Positions 47,086 through 57,870 of a stretch of DNA of 64,000 nt are shown piece by piece. The translations under genes were made by a program, and so were the position numbers. The stretch covers positions 558,001 to 622,000 of the forward strand of contig QJNS01000003.1 of NCBI GenBank assembly GCA_004154925.1, given 5' to 3'. The first letter of the stretch is position 1; the number at the start of each line of letters is the position of its first letter. The DNA comes from Monosporascus cannonballus. Taxonomy: Eukaryota; Ascomycota; Sordariomycetes; Xylariales. The notes under the pieces are model-generated. The model saw only the letters and a list, made by a program, of their open reading frames with translations, was not told the DNA's origin and did no database searches.

Positions 47086-49259
47086 AGGCGCTGGATGCCA
47101 ATAAGAATTTTAGCAAGTTCCTAAATGTTTTCGGAATCTGGATGTTTTTTTTTATTTAATTAGATACTGAATAAGTCCGTTTTATTTTCGAATATGGAAG
47201 ATTTTCTCCATTTTATATATTTATTCGTTTTCTATTTTCATATCGTTTTATACCGTATATATTTTAATTTTATCTGTTATTAATTCGAAGAAAGAAATAT
47301 AAAAAATCCAGTTTGATTTTTAGCAAAATATTTAATTAGTAATTGTTTTTTAAGATTTTTTTGGTAATTTTATCTGGACCGATATATTTAAACTCGGATT
47401 TGTTAGTAAGTATTTTTATTTAAATATTTTTATAACGAAAAAAACCATTTCTCTTTTTTCGAAAATTAATTCTTTTAACTTGTTTTAATGACAATATTCA
47501 GTTGGTTGATTTCGTACAAATTTTAATTCTGTTTTTATTTCTTAGTATACCTATTATAATTATTCCGACGTTAACATTCTTTTAATATAAATTAGACAAT
47601 CGTTACGTATTTTTCTGGAAACTTTTAAAATAAAACCAAAATTTACTTTCGTAAATATTATTTTAATATTACTATAATAATTGATATTATTAGTTAATTA
47701 TATAATTAATAATTTTTTAACTAAAATATTTTATTCGTAATGAATGTAATATCGTAAATTGGTTTTTAAGGTTTAGTTTATTTATCTTATTTATTTATTT
47801 ATCTATGGTATATATATTAAATAACTTATAATTTAAGCTAATTTATATTTTTAAGTTCTGGCAAAATTTAAATGCAAATATTGATTTTTTATTTAAAAAC
47901 ATTTTTATCGGTAATCCGTATATATTCAAAAGATTTTTAAAATATATATATATTATTTATTCGGCGTTTATATCTTTATACTATGGTAAAAAATAAAAAA
48001 CATCGTAAATCGGCCGACAGTTACGAAACTACTATGCTAATATATTCTTATAATTAACGTTTTCATATAAAAAGTTTAATAATAAAATTAAATATAATTG
48101 AATATTATAATTGTTTTATAATTTATAATAGCTGTAATTTTTTGTATGGCTTATATCGTTAAGTTTTTGTTTTAGCGCAAATATTATATTATCGTATAAC
48201 CTTTTGTACCGTAAATTTTATTTGAAGAGAAAAATATATGTTTTAAGGCCTTTTCGGGGTTTTATGGATTTTTAAATACTTATGTAATTAATATTCGTAT
48301 ATTTTACGTATTAAACCTTTCTGGTATTTTTCTAAAACTTATATTTTATGTGTTTTTTTTGTTTTTTTAAAAAATTATTATTATATTATTAAATCCTTTA
48401 ATATATATCGAAAGGTATTACTCGAATTATCGCAATTTGTCGTAAGCGTAAATATTTGTTTATAATAATATCAAAAATTGTATAATTAATTTTACTTAAT
48501 TCTTTTTTGAGATCTGGTTATTTATTCAAGATATTTGCTTTATTACTTTTTAAACCTTTCCTGTAAATAATAACGAAATTGATGTTCGCCAAATCTTTTA
48601 CGAATTTTAATTATTATTTTGTAAGTTTCTTAGTCGTAATAAATCAAATAAGATTTTGATAATCCGTATAAACCTTAATTTAATATAAATTTCCTTTTTG
48701 AAAATATCTAAATTCCCAAAATACTCTAATAACAGCTATAAATTCCTTATCCGGAATACCGTAATTAAATATGGTTTTTTTTAATTTGTACAAAAAGAAT
48801 GTAATAGGATGTAATTTATTTTCATCATTTCGTTATCCGATTATTGCGCTTAATATATAATCCGAAACATCGGTTTTTAATTTAAAAGAACGGTTTAAAT
48901 CGTATATAATTAGTACTGGTTCGCTGGTAATTGTATCTTTAATATTTTGAAATACTTTTTCTCTATCAGGCGTTTATTTAAATTTTTTATACGATTTGTT
49001 AAGGGTATAAATATTTTGTTAAAATTTCGAATAAATTTCTTGTAATAATTAACGAATTTAAGGAATATCTGTACCTTTTTAATTATCGTGAACGTTTATT
49101 ATTTTGTAGTTATAACGATTTTTTTAAGATTTATTATAATAAGTTCTGGGATATTAATATATTTAAAATATTTTATTTCTTATTTATGGAATTAATTTTT
49201 TTTGCGTTAATTAATAACTTTATATTTTATAAAGCTTAAACAGCTTTTTAAATATATTT

Positions 49260-49640
49260 TGCGTATGGCTTTTTTATTTTTAAAAAAATAAAAATATTAT
49301 CAAAATAGTACCCGATAAAAATATTAAGGTATTTTCGTAATATATAATTTATTATCAGTTAAAAAATTGTTAATATGTTGGTAAATCGTATTAATGTAAT
49401 TAAATATTTAATTACTTCGTCTTTTATTTTAAAGGTTATTTTTTATTCGTATTTTCTTAATCTTAATAAGATTATATTTATTTTGAAAATTAAGTATTAT
49501 AAATTATTTGGTTTCGTAAAATCGGTTTTTTATTTTCGTAATTAAAGGCAATAATCTTCGATCCTTAATAACAACATCGTTTAATTGTTGTTAATTAATT
49601 ATAAGTCCGAATATTTTACTTTTTTTAGTTATAAAAATTA
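49260..49640 (-). pseudogene. Reverse transcriptase of A2
   Basis: On the minus strand the domain reads PIIFITKKSKIFGLII (near 49640-49590), QQLNDVVIKDRRLLPLITKI and, further on, the centre FDNIFIF (YFDNI at 49307-49293), where the second catalytic Asp is changed to Asn. It is a Ty3/gypsy enzyme homologous to the A1 copy. Confidence 0.8.
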
Positions 49641-51504
49641 TCGGATATTTTATTAGTGATTTCGAAGGTCGAATTTAGCTTTTTTGTCATTAAGGTTTTT
49701 AAATATTTTTTAAACATACGTAATTGGTTTCCGTTAAGGTTATAAATAAAGTAGAATTTCGTCGAGCATGTTTTTTTTTAAAAATTATTTTATAATTTTA
49801 TTCGTTATATTTTAGTAATTCCGTATGGAATTCTCTTTTGAAAAGTTATTTATATATATAATATTATGGTAATATATTAATTAGATTTTTTAATTTTTAA
49901 TGTTATTGTTTTTATTATTTCAGGTTGTTATGTAATCATTTTAATTTCGCTTTAATAATAATAACGATATATTATATTTTTTTAATATTAATTGTTTTTA
50001 ATGTTTATTTTTTTATATTTTATTCCTTTGAGTAGTAAGGTTTTTGTCGTATTTTTATGCTTATTTTTGTCGTTATCGTCGATTAAATATTCAGATCTTA
50101 ATTTCTTTTTTCTTTTATTTTTAATAAGGTATAAGGCGTACCTTATTTGGCCAATTTTGTTATTAATTAAATTTCCGTATTAACGTATTTATGGTAATTT
50201 TAAGATTATATCGGAATTTTTAAATAGAATGATATCGAAATTAACTGTTTAATATGGTTTTTAAATAAAAATCTTAAAGTAATTAATTTTACGTATAATC
50301 TTTCCGTTATTATAAGCGACTTCTTAATTTTCGGTATGTTTCATTATGTAAGGTTTTAATTTATATCTCCATAATAATTTAAGTTTATTAATTAAATTTA
50401 TTATAATATAATTTCTACTTAAAGCTTTATAATTTACCATTACGATATACTAATACATTCTAATTCGTATATCTAAATTAATATAATTATTAATGTTTTT
50501 TATTATTGTATTTAAAGCTTGTTTCGCAAATTCCTTTTAATTTCTTTTGGTTTCGTTATTTTGCGCCTTTTTTATAAGTAATTTTGTTTTTAATTTTTGT
50601 TCGAATTCTTCGAATTTTGCCTATATTTTTTTCGTTTTGTGCGTTAAGCTGTTATATTTGTTTTTGTTGCCGACGTATTATTTTTTCGAATTGTATTAAT
50701 CATTTTTTATTCTTTTACATTTTCTTTCCTTATCGAATAAATTATTTTCTTATATTTGCAATTATATCTTATTATACGTTATTTTAATTATGGTTTTAAT
50801 GATTTTTTTTAAATTAACGTTTTTTTTCTGTAAAACCATTTTAGGGATTTATAATAAATATTAATTATAAATACAAATCCGTAATAATGATTTAATAATA
50901 CTTTTTACCGTACGTTAAATTAATTTTTTTCCGTTTAGTAATTATATTATTTATAATGATAAAAGGAGTTTTTTTACAGGTATTATATATTTTCGGGTTA
51001 CTTTTTTATTTTAATTAGTTGCGCAATACTTTCTGAAGTTATGGTTCGAAACTGTCGATATTATTACTTATTATTCTTATTATACCCGGTAGGGTTTGAA
51101 AAATCAATTCCTTCGTAATATATACGAGTAATTCGTATATAAATATATTATTTTCATTTTGCGTAATTGGGATATTTTCGTCGTCGACAATATATGGCGT
51201 ACATTTTACCGTATTGATCGGGTATTCCGGGATAACGTTTTTCTGTTTAATTTTAGTATTTGTATAAGTATCCTTATAATGCTTTTTATTACATTCGCAA
51301 TAATTGTTAAATTAGTTTTTTGGCATTTTATCTTCCGTGTCGAATTTCTTATCGTAATAATCCTTATTAAACCTTTTGTTATCGACTTAATACGTAGTTA
51401 ACTTCAATTATGTTAATAATTTTGTTATCGTTTCCTTAATTATTCCTAAATTAATTTTCCGGTATAAATATCTAATTATTTCATCGTAACCTTTTGAGTT
51501 TCTT

Positions 51505-51546
51505 ATATTTGTAAACTTTATATCCTATTTTATGATAATTAAAGCA
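51505..51546 (-). pseudogene. CCHC zinc knuckle of A2 gag
   Basis: CFNYHKIGYKVYKY matches CX2CX4HX4C with two Cys and the His changed to Tyr, all C-to-T or G-to-A changes. Confidence 0.75.
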
Positions 51547-51881
51547 CTTAATCTGGCTTTAATCTTATTTATGGGCAACGCCGAATTCCATAAGTCCTAA
51601 CGCCGTTCCGTAAAAAATAAAGGATGCGTTTCGTTTTTTTTTCTGGTTAAATTTGTTATATTTTAAATATAAAACATATCATCCTTTGTATTTCTATCTT
51701 TTTTTATATTATAGGTTGTTAATTTTAATTATCTTTATAATATATCGGTTTAAAGTAATTAATCGTTTAATTCGAATAATTTTATTTTTTATATTATTTT
51801 TTAATTCTTTATAAAATATGTCGATAAAAATATCGGCTTTATTATTTTTTAATCCGGCTTCAGCCGTAAAATTCTTAAAGG

Positions 51882-52124
51882 CTACGGTATAATTAAATGC
51901 AAATCTTCTTTATTAAAATTGCAGAAATTATGAAGTCTTAAATTGTTTTTTATCCGGATTACCGAAATTATTACGTATTTTATTTTCGAAATTGGCATAA
52001 AATGAAAAGGTTTATTAATAAAAAATTTTTTATCCGATTTTCTTATTTTAAGAAAATTTCTTATAATATGTTTAAACCAATTAATAGTATTTCCCGTTAA
52101 GTATGCTGTTATTACGAGAACCAT
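51882..52124 (-). pseudogene. gag capsid fragment of A2
   Basis: An 80-codon open piece, AYLTGNTINWFKHIIRNFL and onward, resembles the beginning of the gypsy Gag domain ('LxGxAxxWFxxxxxxxL'). It lies about 290 bp inside the 5' LTR, as expected for gag. Confidence 0.6.
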
Positions 52125-52409
52125 ATCCGTTAGGTCGTTAAGATTTAGAAAACAAAGGTAAATTTGTACTTAAATTAAGAAGGTTTAAAGGTTGCCCTTT
52201 TTATCGTAGGGTTCCGGTTTTTTGGGCTTTATGCAAACGAAGGAGGCTTAGGCAGGTGGCGTAATCCTAAATTGTCGGATTTCTTTTTCGAATTCCCGAA
52301 TTCGAGCCTAAAATTATTTAATAAGGGTTTTTTAAATGCTGGTCGATATTTTAATATTATTAAGTATTGTTCAAAATTTAATGGTATTATGAAACAAAAG
52401 TTTGTAACG

Positions 52410-52791
52410 TATAACGAATTATGTGGTTTAATTAATTATTAAACCTTAGTCGTACGGGTTTATATTAACAGAAATATCGTAAGAATCTAAATAATAGATA
52501 TAATAATATGTTACATTTCGTAATTCCAAAAATGTTCTAGCGAACAATATTATATTGCAAATTGGTATTATTTAAATTATGGAAATAATAAGCGTATATA
52601 TTTTAATCCCTTTATTATTATTTATTTTTATTTAGTAAAGCTTTGCTTAGCGGTTGCTTAGTGCTGCTTAATCGTGCTTAGTCGTGCTTAGTTGAGACCC
52701 ACTGAGCACTAATTACGTAACCCCGAATTAGCGTAACTCTATAATCTTGGCTGGACCGTTTTCGCAGGCCCGGCTGGCTTGGGTTGTGACA
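52410..52791 (-). repeat. 5' LTR of A2
   Basis: Left boundary TATAACGAATTATGTGG (TGTGACGAGCTATGCGG before RIP), right boundary GGGTTGTGACA, 382 bp. It is mutated differently from the 3' LTR. Confidence 0.88.
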
Positions 52792-52796
52792 ATATA

Positions 52797-53450
52797 GGGC
52801 CGAATTATACGAAAAATAGTTTTAAACCTGGTTTACGCGAAAGGATTTGTTGGAATGAGGTCTAATATAGTCTGACGAGTGTTACGTAATTACCCAGCCC
52901 TGTTATCGTTAATGGCTAACGGTCCATAACGTCGAAGACCCGGATTTTTTCGAATATTTTCGCAAATAGGATTTTTATGGGTGGATATTTTAGAGATGAT
53001 TTTGAAGAAGGTATAAAGGGCCCTATTATATATAGCGTAAGGGCCAAGGATGTATTATTGTAAAAAAATATAATACGGTAATATTTCCTGTAGTTATGGA
53101 ATTTATAAATCGTTTTCTTAACACGTTTATATTTTAATATACCGGCAATCCGGTTTATTAAGCAAAACGTATTTTCGAAAAGCTTAATGCCTTTAAAATA
53201 TATATCTTTAAATGGTTTCTTAAGAGCCTTGATTTGAACTTTATCAAAAATATCTGGGCTTGGATAAAATCTTATTTAGAGGGGAAGTATGATTTGTAGT
53301 AATTAACAGAATAATAATTGTATATGGCAATATTCGAGGCCTGGTACGCCGTCCATGAAAATTTTTTGATTTCGTTAACTTTGGCTTAGTAGGATAAAAT
53401 AAAGCGGTACTTTGAGAGTAGTGGAAAACAGCAAAGGAATTAATGGAGGT
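52797..53450 (+). pseudogene. Transposase, C-terminal part (Tc1/mariner DDE)
   Basis: The plus-strand translation contains AKRIFEKLNAFKIYIFKWFL then KSLDLNFIKNIWAWIKSYLE (about 53160-53280), which matches the 'W PxxSPDLNPIENxWAxxK' signature around the last catalytic acidic residue of Tc1/mariner transposases. Further on, AIFEAWYAVHENF fits the usual C-terminal helix. The upstream piece FMGGYFRDDFEEGIKGPIIY belongs to the same protein. Some codons have become stops. Confidence 0.75.
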
Positions 53451-53740
53451 ATTTTTGCATACAAATTATATGGGAGTATACTTATTAGCTGTTCAGGGAA
53501 TCTTGTGGGGTGGTGGAGGTAACTAACAAAAAATACCCCTGTGAGTTGTTGCTACTAGAGATAAGGCTAAACCCAGCGGGCATCTGCCTTGGACACCAGC
53601 TAAAATTAGTGGTGGAGCGTCCATGACGGATCTGGTTTAACCCCCTCCGTTTTCAACAGGAGCTCCCATCAAAATAGCAGACTCGGATTTTGCCAGCCCT
53701 ATCGGGGTTCGCCTTGATTAATAGACCCGCCCTGCCTGGG

Positions 53741-53746
53741 TATAAA
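53741..53746 (+). promoter_or_regulatory. TATA box candidate of the Zn2Cys6 gene
   Basis: TATAAA in a GC-rich setting (CTGGGTATAAAGGCC), 148 bp before the ATG at 53894. A start about 30 bp downstream would give a leader of roughly 115 nt. Confidence 0.45.
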
Positions 53747-53893
53747 GGCCGACTCCCCTGCCTCTTGGGTGCGGGTGATGAATCTAGGTGCGTCATTTGA
53801 TTCGTCTGCTCCGATTTCTTGCTTATTACGAATCTTTCTCTCGTCTGTACGGTGTTGCGCGACAAGCGTGAATGTCCCGTCCCCGGCCCAACG

Positions 53894-55251
53894 ATGACCG
53901 GAAGTCTTGTCGCCCGCAAACGGAACATCCAATGTAGAACCAAGGTGAAAACTGGTTGTGCAACCTGCAGGTCAGTCTCACCGGTCTACACCCCAAGACT
54001 GAGAATTTAGACGGGAGGTCATTCCTGCGGTGATTGTGCTCACTTCGCAATAGAATAAGGAAGGTCAGATGCGACGAGAACAAGCCATTTTGCAAAAAAT
54101 GTGTCGACACTGGCCGTATTTGCGATGGCTACGACTCTCCTTTTAGATATTTTACCAGTCAACCAATCAACAGCGCTCATGCTGGCGGCATCAAGATAGG
54201 CGCTGGTTTACAACCCATCCGGCCCACCTTAACTGAGATCACCCCTCAGGCCATCGACCTCCTCAATCGTTACTTCTCAACCAAGACTATGTTCAACGTG
54301 AAGCTAGGCTGTGATGAAGAAGCCAGGCAAGTCCTCCAAGCCAGCTTGACTGATCCGCCGATACGACACGCAGTCTCGTCTCTCAGAGCTCTTCGGGAAG
54401 ATTTCGAGACGTCCGGAGACATTCCAGCGTCTGTCGCGCAGCAGACCCCGAGCTATGACTACGGCCTCCAGCAATACTGTACGGCTTTAGGGGGTCTCGC
54501 GTCTAACTTGTCGTCTCCGGGCTCCAATGGGCTGAAGTCGGCATTACTTTGCTGTCAGATCTTCATCAGCATTGAGCAAGTGCGGGGCAATTACTCTGCT
54601 ATGGCCCAGCATATCATTCAAGGACTCAGGATCATGCATGAGTATCGGGCAAGGCCAAATTTTGATGCCGCGAATAAATTGGTGCCAGCACACCATGACC
54701 AGCTACCCTTCCTAGATGTTTTCATCATCAAGCTGTTCGCTGCACCATGTAAATTCGCGGATCCTCCAGCAACAGCCGATGTAAGCGGGACGACGGTGTC
54801 TGTGTGTTTGATCTCGCCTCATCAACAGCCTATTGAATCTCGCGACCTTCGCACGATTGCACCCGACATGCGGACAGAGCTTACAAGGATCGCTGCATCG
54901 ACGCTTGAATTTCTCGGCAAAATTTCACGTATCGAAGAGGCAGGAAACGCTCTTCGACTATTATCCGAGAAAGCATCTCTGTTGGACTCCCTAGAATCGT
55001 GGCTCATTGATCTCGAACTCGTTCAAACAGAGATCAGACCTCCAGGTCCTGAGCTTCTTTCAGTGACTTTCATGCGCTTCTTCCATCAGATACTGAAAAT
55101 CGTTCTCTTGGGGGCACTAGACTCCTCACCAGATCTTTATGCCAAGCTGCGGACCGAGACCGACCGATTGGAGGGCGTAGCTAGCAATGTGGGTGAAAGA
55201 GTAAGGGCTTATAGAATGTGCAGTGTGACTAAGAGTGGAGGAAGGGAGTGA
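53894..55251 (+). CDS. Zn2Cys6 transcription factor, probably shortened at the C-terminus
   Basis: Exons 53894-53970 and 54054-55251 around an 83-nt intron (GTCAGT donor, CAATAG acceptor) give 424 residues. The splice completes the binuclear zinc cluster: CATCRIRKVRCDENKPFCKK then CVDTGRIC, spacing CX2CX6CX6CX2CX6C, near residues 22-50; unspliced, the frame ends at 54008-54010. The ATG at 53894 is the first in frame. The middle region (SSLRALREDFE, LLCCQIFISIEQVRGNYSAM, GLRIMHEYRARP) is typical of fungal regulators with the DUF3468-type C-terminal domain. Such proteins usually extend further; here the end (VTKSGGRE) has no counterpart known to me, so about 50-100 residues may be lost. It faces a halogenase pseudogene, which suggests a pathway-specific cluster regulator. 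There is no RIP damage in the frame. Confidence 0.82.
53971..54053 (+). other. Intron inside the zinc-cluster codons
   Basis: GT-AG intron of 83 nt that splits the Arg codon after the second Cys of the cluster (AG|A). A TGCTCAC branch-like site lies 13-19 nt before the acceptor. Confidence 0.8.
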
Positions 55252-55693
55252 TCTAAATTACCCTGATATTCATGGCAAAGTGGCGCAATCTTTCCGAGCC
55301 ACGCATCTGATTCCTGCCTTGTCACAATCAATGGAATCCGCGGACTTCATACCAGCTGGCGAGACGTTTCTTACATGCGCGATTTGTCTTGGGCTGTACT
55401 CGGACACGCTCGGATATGGTCTGATTTAGAAACTTGGTCGCATTTGCAAATTATCGCTGATTGCCCCCCACCGATTCGGTCTTCCTAGCGAGATCTGAGA
55501 GCTGCAGTCACAGTGCAAGGGGAACTCGTGATTCCATGTAACGGAATCATTGCCGCATTTTTTCTGCCTGCACTACGGTTGATGTTGAAAATACCTATCT
55601 ACGTTTGCCATTCCCATTGCTCGTCAATTGCTAGTGATCGGAGCTGTGGCTTGCTGTTCGCTGTGAGGAAACTCCTTGACCTCACCCATAAGT
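55252..55693 (+). other. Convergent intergenic stretch
   Basis: Between the end of the transcription factor and the end of the halogenase pseudogene. A short frame (55235-55429) could be a leftover of the regulator's C-terminus in another frame, but I see no motif that proves it. Confidence 0.35.
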
Positions 55694-56480
55694 TTAGAGG
55701 ACATCGTCGGATTTCCTGGTCACTTTCTTCGCAGCCTCTTGCGCAGATATGAGGCTGAGAGAGCCGTGGACCGTATTGACGGCACGACAATCGATGATGT
55801 CGGAGGTGAAGGTGTCGATGTTGACCGTGTCCTCCGAACGCACCATCTCTCGAGCGCGCACAGTGTTGAGGATGCGCATCTCCCCGGGAGAGAGCTACGC
55901 CTTAAGCTCTTTGGGACCCCGCGCACTGCCGGAGATCTCCAGGTCTTCGACCCTTTTCAGGACAGCGTCGCGCTTGGCGGCGTTCACGGGCACGAAGGCG
56001 TTCAAGCAAAAGCCAACTGTCTTGGATACTTCCTCTTGGGTGAGCTAGCCGTGGACGTCGGCAGTCCCTTAAATTACTGTAATTCGTCAACAACGATTGG
56101 GGTTGAAGGGGGTCTGCTCAGCTCAACCGAGACACTCACTTGGTCGGAAGAGGGCAAACGCGCGCTCAAAACCTGCTTCGTCCCAGTCGCTAAGTACAGG
56201 CTGGTCGTGCTCCCTAATTTGCCTCGGTGCGCTGAGGACAATAAGCAGGAAGCGAGTGCAACCTTCAGCAACCTTTTTCGAGTGCCACTCGAGAGCCTCG
56301 TGTTCGCTGCACTGACTCTTGACGGAGGCGCAGATAGTTGCGGCAGCTGAAAGCCCACTAGCCACGGCAAGGTGGACGCCTGACGAGAAGAAAGGGGCGA
56401 TGCAGCAGCAGGCATCGCCGACAATGCGAGCGTTGTAGCTTGCGTAGGCTAAGGCGCTATAAGGCGACCCCCCCACCAAC
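55694..56480 (-). pseudogene. Flavin-dependent halogenase, C-terminal half only
   Basis: Two exon remnants, 56480-56140 and 56076-55694, with a 63-nt intron (GTGAGT donor, TTACAG acceptor). The first reads [20 protein letters not shown], then [20 protein letters not shown] and [20 protein letters not shown], ending [10 protein letters not shown]; the second GTADVHG, LTQEEVSKTVGFCLNAFVPV and RILNTVRAREMVRSED to the TAA at 55694. This is the C-terminal half of fungal FAD-dependent halogenases of polyketide pathways (griseofulvin and radicicol types). The FAD-binding N-terminus and catalytic Lys region, about 300 residues, are missing beyond 56525. Exon 2 has stops at 56071-56069, 56047-56045 and 55897-55895, each explainable as CAA or CAG changed by C to T. 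An Asp usually found in 'IDPFFSSG' is Ala here. Family assignment is firm; the substrate is unknown. Confidence 0.82.
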
Positions 56481-56525
56481 GCCCCATCCTCCCAACGCGC
56501 CACCCCACAACCGCGTTGCGCGTTA

Positions 56526-56628
56526 ATCCACCTACTGATTTTTTTCCCTATAAAAAACTTCTAAATGCCATTTTTAAAAAGTTGAAAAAAAATTATTTTC
56601 TTATTCGTCAGAATTTGCGTTTTCGAAC
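56526..56628. repeat. AT-rich junction truncating the halogenase
   Basis: The GC-balanced sequence stops abruptly at about 56525 and an AT-rich, RIP-like stretch begins. This is the breakpoint that removed the N-terminal half of the halogenase gene; the element responsible is not identified. Confidence 0.55.
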
Positions 56629-57004
56629 TGTGACGAGCTAGGGGTTTAACCAACTATTAAACCTTAGTCGTACGGGTTTATGTTGGCAGGAGTATCGTGG
56701 AAATCTGAACAATAAATACAATAATCGTATCACGTTTCGTAATACCAAGGGTGCCTTAGGTAACGAATTATTATTGCAAATTAAAGTTATCTAAACTACA
56801 GTAATAATAAGCGTATATATCTTTCTTTTTTTTAACTTAATTAATTATGATTATACGGCTCATAATAATTATAATCGCTTGCAATTACCTTTAATTATTT
56901 CTGATTATTGGCTTGGCAGTGATCACTGTTACGTAACCCATAGGGTGGTCCGTATGATCCTTGTTTAACCGTTTCTTGAGGCCGAAGCTTGTTGGGTCGT
57001 AATA
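56629..57004 (-). mobile_element. Solo LTR of A-family type
   Basis: Starts TGTGACGAGCTAGGGG and ends TTGGGTCGTAATA, 376 bp, with the A core at 56645-56685. GAAC occurs on both sides (56625-56628 and 57005-57008), a 4-bp duplication. The sequence after it does not match the A2 interior, so it is solo. Confidence 0.75.
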
Positions 57005-57663
57005 GAACGATATCCAACTTTCGGCTTAATTCCGTACGGCGTAAGTAATTAAAAACAAATTAAAGCGTACGAAATCTTTGCGTTTAGCTTTTAAAGGTTA
57101 CCAGATTAACAAATCATATATATTATGTCGTATCTAAGGTATGTCGACGAAAAAAAATTAATAAAGTTTGTTAAAAGGTATTATTAATCCAGAAAGAAAT
57201 TATAGCTTATTAAGTTATCGTATAAATTTAGTTGAGTTATATACTACCTTATAATCGATTTCGTTTATACGTATAACCCCTTTTAATTAATAGCAGTAAC
57301 TTTAAACGTTTGAAAAAAGGTTAAGTAGCCCGATTTTTACGTTGTCATTTTAAAATTAAGATTTTTAATGGTACGAAAAACAATTATAAATATTTAAATA
57401 ATGTTTTTTCGGATTTTTTTAACGTTTTATTAGATCGATTCGCTATAGGAAAGGCTAAAATTATTAAGTAAAAAAACTGATATAGCGTGGACGAGATCGG
57501 AGTAATAGAAGGTATAGATAAAACCTTTTTGTTTTCGAAAAAGCTTTTAAAAAATGTATCTTTTTTAAATATATATATATATATATATATGTATGTAAAA
57601 ATGAATTATTATAATCGTTTATATGAATATTAACGAGTGTTAGTTAATACTTTTTGTAATCTT
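57005..57663. repeat. AT-rich relic DNA with AT microsatellite
   Basis: RIP-like composition and no recognised protein motif. A run of alternating A/T lies at 57569-57590. Confidence 0.45.
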
Positions 57664-57870
57664 TGTAAAATAATAGACAGCTATAAGCTAGGGTGAGGTG
57701 ATCTCCGAGTAATCGTAAAGCAGATTCCAAAAAATAAATGTATTAGGTTATTTCTATTCAACGTTTTCCATTAGCTGCTAGATAGTGGATTTATATTAAT
57801 AAATAGATCGGTACCTAATCGATAGCTAGCCAGTTATTAGCTTAATCTTTATAAAAGTTATATTCTTATA
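57664..57870 (-). repeat. 3' LTR of C2
   Basis: Starts TGTAAAATAATAGACAG and ends TATATTCTTATA, 207 bp, aligned with 31361-31517 and, in reverse, with 25490-25686 and 32481-32676. Confidence 0.8.

Larger units (their letters stand above)
46078..52791 (-). mobile_element. Full-length gypsy retrotransposon A2, TSD ATATA
   Basis: 6,714 bp with two 382-bp LTRs and an exact TSD ATATA (46073-46077 and 52792-52796). On the minus strand, gag (ORF piece at 52124-51882), a CCHC knuckle (51546-51505) and reverse transcriptase (49640-49260) run in order; RNase H and integrase should lie at 47100-49000 but I did not pin them down. On the plus strand, directly inside the 3' LTR, is an antisense cysteine-rich ORF (46530-47085). 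RIP-type stops are everywhere. It sits inside a mariner transposase. Confidence 0.9.
45288..53548 (+). mobile_element. Tc1/mariner transposon, split by retrotransposon A2
   Basis: Inverted ends: ACTCACAGGGGTATTTTTTA from 45291, and the reverse complement ending at 53546, matching for at least 35 bp (through TAGTTACCTYCACCACC) and weakly for about 40 more. Without A2 and its TSD the element is about 1.54 kb, normal for the superfamily. The transposase reads on the plus strand: the first part lies before 46078, the second after 52791. The left flank is TA and the right TG, so the exact edges are uncertain by a few bases. Its right end is the left edge of GC island 2. Confidence 0.78.

Noticed and set aside
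55676..56350. 225-codon plus-strand open frame in island 2
   Set aside because: It is the complement of the halogenase pseudogene; the minus-strand translation shows the family motifs, the plus-strand translation shows none.
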